13,403 nt of DNA from an uncultured Acetatifactor sp. (lineage in GTDB: Bacteria; Bacillota; Clostridia; Lachnospirales; Lachnospiraceae): NCBI GenBank assembly GCA_910584235.1, contig CAJTZD010000084.1, forward strand, positions 1-13,403. Reading direction: 5' to 3'. The translations under genes and the position numbers were made by a program. A model generated the notes under the pieces. That model worked only from the letters and a program-made list of their open reading frames with translations, was not told the DNA's origin and ran no database searches. The stretch's first letter is position 1. Each line of letters starts with the position of its first letter. Of this stretch, positions 8,001-13,403 are shown piece after piece.

Positions 8001-11000
8001 AACAGCTGTGGCAGACCCGCTATAGTAAAATGAGGCTTCCTCAGTTCATTTTCCGCATCCTGAAGCTCTTCTCTGGTAAATTTGCCCGGTTCCGCTGCCT
8101 CTTGCCGTAGCTTTGCCAGGTTTTTGGCCGTTCCGTCCATGACCAGCAGCTCTACGGGCCGCCCCGACTGTGGCAGGTATTCCCGGTCTCCCTGTAGCAC
8201 GATTTGAGCCTTCAGCTCCTTTTCCTCCATCTTCAGCAGAGCTATCGTGCCTGAGCTGACTTCCCTGTCCACCACATTTAGAGGAAGATAACAGATGATG
8301 CCTGGGGCGACCTCCGCCAGCAGCCTGTCGTTTCGCTTATCCAGGGTGACCAGAGGCGGCGTTGATTGGCCTTCCACCCAATTCACCAGGCTGTCCGTCT
8401 TCCTTTTCGGCGTATTGATCACACTGCCCTGCCACTCATTCACCCCATTGTTTGTCCCTCTGAAATTCTTTAAATGCACTACCATGTTGCAGCTGTAGTA
8501 CTTCCTCTTCCCATCTCCGTTGCAGAGCGTCCGCAGCTTGCTTTCGTCCAATGAGAAGTCCCGGCGCAGGACATTTACGCGCATATGCGGCTTTCGGGTT
8601 TCCTCCGGCTTTTCGTTTTGGAGATAGTAGGTAATCTTGTAATCATTCAGCAACCGACTAGGCTGTGTCTGTCCGCCTTTTCTTTTCTGTCCCAGAGGTT
8701 CGATTTCACCGGCGACCAGACAGACGGATTTCCCTTCCAGCAGAGAGATGTTCTCCATTCTATCATCAAAGGGGATATAAGAGAAGATGAGGCATGTCGT
8801 CCGATTCTTCTCCTGTCCCCGCTTCAGCCGCGCGAATATGATGCTGGTATCCTCTTCCTCCTCCAGAAGGGCGTGGATGCTTTCCTCCTCCAGCTGCGCA
8901 TGATATACTGGTTCGAATGTCCAGCCATTATTGAATTCAGCGCCCTCTCGAATCGTGTTCTCGAGAACCGAGGCCTTTTCTATGCGTACAGTCCCCTTCT
9001 CCCTGTCCCGGTGAATCTGGAGCATCTGTACGATTTCCTCTTCTCCGCAGCTGTCGTCCCAAATCCGCCCCTCCACCTGACGGATCAGCGCCTCATGCTC
9101 TATGCAGATGTGCCACCCAAATTCGCCCCAGTCGTGGAACATCCGAAAGTATTCTATTTTGTCTCCATAGAAAAGAGTGTTTCCGATTCGGTTCCCGTTT
9201 TCGTCCACAATGTCCTCTTCCCTCACAAGGAACGTCAGCCCATACCCCCACTCGAACCGTAGGCAGTTCCCTTCCTCAAGCCCGGCATAATAGATTGGTT
9301 TGTCGTACACGTCCCCGCTGAATACGCGCAGTTCCCGAGCGAGTTCCTGATTTACCCGGAAAGGGGCGGCTTCATGGCAGGAGGCGAACCATTTTTTCCC
9401 CTGCTTTACCAGCAGCGCCCGCACCCGCTTTTTGTTATAGTTGGCTCCGGTGAACCAGGTTCGGTCTCCTTCACAAAACAGAACCTGTTGCGTCCACTGA
9501 TCGTTCTCCGTCTCTTTGCCGATTTCCTCTGGCACTTTGAGGCTCTCCAGCTGTAGCATGTCTATCCCCAGCCTTGATCCGTCCGCATGGTAATCCCCAT
9601 CGCTGAGCCACTGCCGGTATCTTTCTTCGTTGAGCTTAAATTGTTCTTTAGAACGCTTTTCTGCCGCTGTCTCGGCGATACGGACTCTTTTGTGGAACGT
9701 CCTGCGCAGGTCATAGTACGGTTTTTCACCCTCTATGGGATACACGAAAGCGTCCACGGACCAGGTGGTCTTCTTATCTGTGTTAGCGAATTCGTTCAGG
9801 CCAGACTCGCCAAAGTACTCCATGCCGTCGGAAGTCAGATAGACGATATCTCCCCGCTTCACATAGGAGAACACTTCCCTGGCGCTTTGGCGTTCATTGA
9901 GCCTGGAGACTGTGCCTTTTTTCAGGAGGACGCCGCAAACCTTATCCGCTGTTCCCTTTTGGATGGTATTGGCATCCCAGAGATATAGCACAGGCTTTTC
10001 TTCCTCCTGGGTGACAAAGCATCTCCCATGTCCGGGGATGCTGAAGCTTCCGCCCAGGCTGATGCCCGGAATCTCTCCGTGCCTTTGCTGCTTTCGATCC
10101 TCCAGCTGCCACAGCGCGCGCACCTGTATCTTTCTGTCGGTTACCTGAAAATACCACCTTCCGTCTTCCTGCCTCACAGCGGTTACTGGTACCCCCAGCC
10201 GTTTCGGACGGACGTCAAATGCCGGAGCGGGAACGGAAACTGATACCACATCGTCCCCTGCCAGCAGCCAGACTGTCAGCACAAGATTCTCCGTCATGCC
10301 ATTCTTGGCCCGCAATTCGTCCGAATATTCTGCCACAATGCCTTCAAGGCGCGACAGGCACTGGCTTAATTCGGGTATCTCTATGGCGCTGTGCTCCGTC
10401 CCCTTCTGAGATGTCCGCGACTGCACATACTCCACGATGCAAGGCCGGTTCCTGATTAGTCCTTGCGCCATGGTGTTCTGCGCAGTCGCTCCCAGGGTTA
10501 TGGACTCCGCCGCGCAAAATACCGGCAGATGGCTGTCTGTGGCCAAAATGCTGTAGCCATACAGCGGCTGCCTCCACCTATCGCTATCCAGCTGTAGGAT
10601 ATCTCCAGGCTTTATGCGCAGCAGTTCTCTCACTTTGTCAAAGGTGCGCCATTCCTTCCTTAAGCTATATGTGCGAAGCTTTTCAGCCCCTACCTCTCCA
10701 CAACGTTGATTGCGGATGCCCCATCCTTTGCTGCATAATTCGACATTGCATATAAGCTGCCCCTCCCTGGGCTTGCTGCCCAGCGAATTGCCGCTCCAGC
10801 CTATCCTGATCCTGTCCGGCATTCCGGGGACATCCACTGGGGCATACCACCCGCCTCCCTCCTCATCCTGGTAGGCCGTGAACGGGCTTTCAGTTGGAAG
10901 ACAATCTGCCCAGTTCCAGTTCTTTTCATCAAAGGGGCCATCCTCCTCCAGCGCCAGGATGGGGAAGCCATCCTTTTCCTTCAGGAAGGCTCTGACGATT

Positions 11001-13403
11001 AGGCCCAGCTTTTCCTTCCTCTCCTCCAGCTTTTCTTCCAAAACGGCATAGCTTTCCGCATCCCAGTCTTCTTCTGCCAAAACATAATTCGTTCCCTGGC
11101 CTGCGCTGAAGAGCATTCTGTGTTCCTCATCTTCTCCGTCCTGGCTGCATGTACCGATATATACCAGCGGAATCCTCCTTCCCGCCTCATCCTCCGCAAG
11201 GAAGTGCTCTATCACCATCCGGCAAAAGTCTCTTTTGACTGGCACATAAAAATCCAGAGAGGGTTCATATTTCACTTCGACGTTCCTGCCGGATTCGGGC
11301 GCTGACCCACATAGGCCCTTTCCCTGCAAGAGGACAGAGGTGTCGGGCTCCCAATAGCTCAGAATCTTGTCGATGTCATGCCTTTTGCCGCCAATCCTGT
11401 CAGGAGCGAATACTGTTTCATAATTCGGCAGGCGAAGCTCTATCTTTTCGGCAGTCATGGAAAGGACTTCGGCCCATATCGGGCTGCTGTCGTTCTTCCA
11501 GGCCACATGGCCTATCTTGTCAGGAGTGCCATCGCGGCCAATCTGGACTCCGACTATATCCCCTTTTCTGCAATCCTTCGGTCCGTTGCATCCTTCAATC
11601 TTCCCGGAGCCGTAGTTGATTTGATATACCTTAGGCCCTTTTCGGTATCTGACATCATCGGCCACTATGCCCAGATACCATTCCATATTTTTCACGCTGC
11701 CGGGCGATAGGAACAGATTCCTTATCTTCCTGCCTCCGAATCCCCGGCTGAAGTCCTGCACAGGCCGAATCGCGCTCAGCTGCCCCTGATTCATCTGGAG
11801 GGAGATATCCGTCAGGGAATTCCAGTCTGTGGGCCTGATGGCCTCCAGGGAAAATCTGTTCTCCTCAGCGCACTGGTCCTCCCAATGCTTGACTAGCTCC
11901 TGGCTTATGGAAGCCCTGAGTGTCGTGGGCGCGCAATCCGCAATCCGCATTACGAAGTGGGCGAGCAGAGTCCTCCGGCTTTCGTCCTTTTCCCCTGCAT
12001 ACAGGGCATTTATATGGTCTACAATGACTTCTTTGCCGGTCTCCATCCCCAGCTGCTCCCAGGCGTATGTCAGATTATCTGACAGATGGTGCAGATAGAA
12101 TGCTGTTTCCCCGGACGTAAAGTTATGGATGGTTCCTATCACCAGATGGAAAATGTCCGGTAGATAGGAGGGGATGCCCCCCTGAGGCACCTTTACTATC
12201 AAAAGCTCGCCCAACAGATAGAATAACAGCCCATATGCATCCTGCTCCGATACAGAGGCGGCGAGTTCGTCCCTCCATGTCTCGAACCACTCATTATAAT
12301 CCTGCTCCTGTGCCTTTCCGCTCCCCAGCAGGGCTTCCAGGCGCAGGGTCAGGACGGATAGCCAGATATCGCTGTCGAATCTTCTCTGATCCAACCGCCC
12401 AATCGCTTTCCATTCCGCTAAATCCAGCTCCTCCGAAAGAAAAAAGTCGGAAAATCTAATCTTTTCCTCTGTCTCAGAGTATTTCACGGTCCATAAAGGC
12501 TGTTCGCGATTGCGGATGAGGTTTCGATAGTCTTCCCGGAACGTCTGATAATACAATAATATGGGATTCTTGATATCGCCGCTTTCTGGTTGGATGCCAT
12601 TCTCGAACAGGCTGTCAAGAAGCTTCGCTGTACAGGAACCACGTCCCCCCGACAGCCAGGGATTCGCTCCGCTGCCTTTTCGGGATATGGTGCTGGCGCG
12701 TAGGTTTTCCAGTGCCCAGTCGGCACATACATGCTCTCCGGCAGACTGATAAAGCATGTTCAGCTGTGTGTTCTTTGTTTCGTGCCGCTTCCCTTTCAGG
12801 ATTAGCCGGATCATCTCTTCAGGTATATGTGCATTGACCTCCCCACGTCCCGTCAATTGGATACATTTCCTGGCAAACCGCCCCAGGAAGCAGATGGCGC
12901 GCCCCCAGGCCCTATCCCTGCCAGCCAGCGCACTGACGACTCCATAGCTTTGGAACGCATCGCCCAGGTTCATCAGAATCCGGGCAAATTCCACCGGGAA
13001 AAGCTCCGTTCCGCCTATCATTCTGCGCAGCAGCACAGCAGCGGCAAATGCCCTGAAGGCCACAGGTGCCTTGATCATGTCCTTGAATTCATGAAACGGC
13101 ATGTCGCCTTCTCCTCGATTCACCTGCTTTTCCGTGCGGCGCTGCCAGGGCGTACAGATATAGATTGGAACAAGCTCCTCCTTATCCTCCACCTTGCTTC
13201 CCTGAGGAATCAAAAATATCTGTTCTCTGGAGATGGCCTTGCTGAAAGAATTCTTCCCTGACCAATAAACTGGGGCGTTCCACAGATACTCCAGACGCTC
13301 CATGCACAGGGAGGAATCGCATTCCAATGCAAGGTTCCACAAAGTATTCTGCCAGAGCACGGCACAGATGACAGTCCTGTCCCTGCCTTCCGCCGTCTCG
13401 TCT
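5075..13403 (-). CDS. Giant multidomain protein of unknown function, 5' end outside the window
   Basis: This uninterrupted frame encodes at least 2775 residues. A GTG at 13360 could be read as a start, but the frame stays open for 14 further codons to the edge and no Shine-Dalgarno precedes the GTG, so the true start is upstream. Residue numbers here count from that GTG. Residues 1-510 are mostly helical (for example LLFYLLGELLIV at 378-389). Residues 540-2400 are beta-rich with short helical linkers, including a charged stretch at 1225-1255. Residues 2410-2761 are all helical. The centre shows recurring GD-I/L turns (KGDIVGVQI 599, PGDILQL 918, RGDIVYL 1169, YGDKIEY 1398, PGDWIRL 1996, PGDTLIA 2089) and G-WY/WF strands (GGWYAPV 836, GRWYFQV 1067, KKWFASC 1322, GQWHYHD 1879, RGWFAGL 2243), consistent with many diverged S1/OB/SH3-like barrels. 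There is no P-loop NTPase, protease triad, nuclease motif, signal peptide or membrane span that I can identify. I do not recognise the family. Tight linkage to the MBL gene suggests a scaffold, sensor or nucleic-acid-binding partner. Confidence 0.8.
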   Translation of the reverse strand, partial: DETAEGRDRTVICAVLWQNTLWNLALECDSSLCMERLEYLWNAPVYWSGKNSFSKAISREQIFLIPQGSKVEDKEELVPIYICTPWQRRTEKQVNRGEGDMPFHEFKDMIKAPVAFRAFAAAVLLRRMIGGTELFPVEFARILMNLGDAFQSYGVVSALAGRDRAWGRAICFLGRFARKCIQLTGRGEVNAHIPEEMIRLILKGKRHETKNTQLNMLYQSAGEHVCADWALENLRASTISRKGSGANPWLSGGRGSCTAKLLDSLFENGIQPESGDIKNPILLYYQTFREDYRNLIRNREQPLWTVKYSETEEKIRFSDFFLSEELDLAEWKAIGRLDQRRFDSDIWLSVLTLRLEALLGSGKAQEQDYNEWFETWRDELAASVSEQDAYGLLFYLLGELLIVKVPQGGIPSYLPDIFHLVIGTIHNFTSGETAFYLHHLSDNLTYAWEQLGMETGKEVIVDHINALYAGEKDESRRTLLAHFVMRIADCAPTTLRASISQELVKHWEDQCAEENRFSLEAIRPTDWNSLTDISLQMNQGQLSAIRPVQDFSRGFGGRKIRNLFLSPGSVKNMEWYLGIVADDVRYRKGPKVYQINYGSGKIEGCNGPKDCRKGDIVGVQIGRDGTPDKIGHVAWKNDSSPIWAEVLSMTAEKIELRLPNYETVFAPDRIGGKRHDIDKILSYWEPDTSVLLQGKGLCGSAPESGRNVEVKYEPSLDFYVPVKRDFCRMVIEHFLAEDEAGRRIPLVYIGTCSQDGEDEEHRMLFSAGQGTNYVLAEEDWDAESYAVLEEKLEERKEKLGLIVRAFLKEKDGFPILALEEDGPFDEKNWNWADCLPTESPFTAYQDEEGGGWYAPVDVPGMPDRIRIGWSGNSLGSKPREGQLICNVELCSKGWGIRNQRCGEVGAEKLRTYSLRKEWRTFDKVRELLRIKPGDILQLDSDRWRQPLYGYSILATDSHLPVFCAAESITLGATAQNTMAQGLIRNRPCIVEYVQSRTSQKGTEHSAIEIPELSQCLSRLEGIVAEYSDELRAKNGMTENLVLTVWLLAGDDVVSVSVPAPAFDVRPKRLGVPVTAVRQEDGRWYFQVTDRKIQVRALWQLEDRKQQRHGEIPGISLGGSFSIPGHGRCFVTQEEEKPVLYLWDANTIQKGTADKVCGVLLKKGTVSRLNERQSAREVFSYVKRGDIVYLTSDGMEYFGESGLNEFANTDKKTTWSVDAFVYPIEGEKPYYDLRRTFHKRVRIAETAAEKRSKEQFKLNEERYRQWLSDGDYHADGSRLGIDMLQLESLKVPEEIGKETENDQWTQQVLFCEGDRTWFTGANYNKKRVRALLVKQGKKWFASCHEAAPFRVNQELARELRVFSGDVYDKPIYYAGLEEGNCLRFEWGYGLTFLVREEDIVDENGNRIGNTLFYGDKIEYFRMFHDWGEFGWHICIEHEALIRQVEGRIWDDSCGEEEIVQMLQIHRDREKGTVRIEKASVLENTIREGAEFNNGWTFEPVYHAQLEEESIHALLEEEEDTSIIFARLKRGQEKNRTTCLIFSYIPFDDRMENISLLEGKSVCLVAGEIEPLGQKRKGGQTQPSRLLNDYKITYYLQNEKPEETRKPHMRVNVLRRDFSLDESKLRTLCNGDGKRKYYSCNMVVHLKNFRGTNNGVNEWQGSVINTPKRKTDSLVNWVEGQSTPPLVTLDKRNDRLLAEVAPGIICYLPLNVVDREVSSGTIALLKMEEKELKAQIVLQGDREYLPQSGRPVELLVMDGTAKNLAKLRQEAAEPGKFTREELQDAENELRKPHFTIAGLPQLLLHNRGILEKVITQPIPRLAYLSVNQRQEAGQEDMYRIPEGYQFQAARLSLSEDGLPLLHYFYPKEQTADVDWGRITFMDAAIPELTASVESGQWHYHDRTAGYLDEKGKLGALPLPDGKAYQEIILFPDRYGKLRYRNEDFLKYGFPVREITENGLPRQDGEYAVAGVTESSIWIELFPGKLIEIPIDYLFDDGEGKQLSLLWTGMLSPGDWIRLKQDEGFAGNQRHLVWSGVRFGARAGFGDRNNFLPIRGEEDGGVRLGTDLWPIMVPTVRPDAWKGQGIACMTQDNRITIWQQDHLPQPGDTLIANCNGRFLSAPGWNGVRLWPAQLSEWKNVEWLWEDLQGEREKKWLADFKVSLPVKVKNFNRKDGVVHIRVYYEQPDLAQLQSGTMVCCNCIGVRHAAGSGQEIVLRAGGALLSVPVDNVLRGIPAEKVAAVVREMSIRKTSFWMHKEDRGWFAGLRKATEKETVEVSMLYYVKSAAGILCCALGNLALKWLPAERAARVRWVPVETLWKALERRGLRSAKVMEGGSLSLVDAWQNKQKYRAWKTDGTRYRATPMVKLGTDGKGKNRYLVEMYPFGDLISLYSEDEYDCDRNDPIPVEIGEKEPDQVTAYPYGMRRTSLHLTPWVYRALCQASRRNEAGAFEELSTHAFHGQKPECFESYRRMLRSASNSLEQGKLYYELLRNHDRTQEQLVYLYNLSKMPLQGRLEPAEVSRFIHLTLAAWLEKEGRFLASGLNPGQNPQHLEQLDVVPTIAAVLLLHGEEDTCTVLLSKQLSVHLTRMMGIVSGSSIHQEILLRQWLLQEGKKEGLWLRLNRLSLGGEDLKGNLNEGFSGNLSPAQMKRMKSICHSILNRTLPDRDLILTAESLLYSVGQLNECNRFYNEIRGRVDIKTNQLSVIGRILTPNVPHAIAGGCLREGELRNLDTIFRQLLGRDSIPLSFVTDTEIPLADTDCEYYVRLCEKYCSLVRG

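Noticed and set aside
8585..9262. 225-aa plus-strand open frame inside the giant gene
   Set aside because: It lies antisense to the well-supported giant frame, has no Shine-Dalgarno or family features, and its low-complexity Phe/Leu-rich translation is typical of an antisense shadow.
12307..12330. GSGKA (giant protein residues 346-350) as a possible Walker A P-loop
   Set aside because: The pattern GxxxxGK[ST] is not met, there is no preceding beta-strand pattern and no Walker B in a sensible place; it sits in a helical segment.
13358..13360. GTG at 13360 as the start of the giant gene
   Set aside because: No Shine-Dalgarno is found upstream and the frame is open to the window edge, so it is an internal valine codon.
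1..13403. CRISPR array, tRNA or rRNA genes
   Set aside because: No regularly spaced repeat with unique spacers was seen (the 2077-2220 repeats are only three and unevenly spaced), and no tRNA cloverleaf or rRNA sequence was recognised on either strand.

Overview
The window looks like chromosomal accessory DNA from a low-to-mid GC Firmicute, most likely a gut-type clostridium such as a Lachnospiraceae member. The basis is AGGAGG-type ribosome binding sites, TTGACA/TATAAT-like promoters, a PotA-type ATPase start, a clostridial-style RCC1-repeat lipoprotein and a MntA/HepT pair. This placement is inference; there is no rRNA or other phylogenetic marker here.

Left part (1-2007). A minus-strand potA gene has a near-consensus promoter but is cut off just after its Walker A region and runs into unrelated sequence that resembles the edge of an inserted element, with a terminator-like hairpin at 28-76. 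Divergent from it is an intact plus-strand gene for a secreted, probably lipid-anchored RCC1-repeat protein, with its own extended -10 promoter.

Middle part (2008-3922). This is a patchwork of degraded accessory DNA. It holds a cluster of three related repeats that may be the end of an insertion sequence, and a minus-strand MntA/HepT toxin-antitoxin pair in which the MntA antitoxin is intact and the HepT toxin is broken by two indels. It also holds a frameshifted minus-strand remnant of an unknown gene, and AT-rich spacers.

Right part (3923-13403). This is the most interesting region. A minus-strand two-gene unit consists of an enormous gene (at least 2775 codons in the window, with its 5' end beyond the right edge) followed 15 bp later by a ComEC-like metallo-beta-lactamase-fold hydrolase. 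The giant protein has helical ends and a central region of about 1900 residues that is rich in beta strands. That centre carries recurring 'GD-I/L' and 'G-WY/WF' signatures, suggesting many degenerate small barrel modules (S1/OB/SH3-like). I see no P-loop, protease, nuclease or transmembrane signature in it. A giant scaffold or sensor coupled to an MBL hydrolase, next to toxin-antitoxin debris, is a plausible undescribed defence or conflict module. The function is unproven, and the upstream partner genes, if any, lie outside the window.
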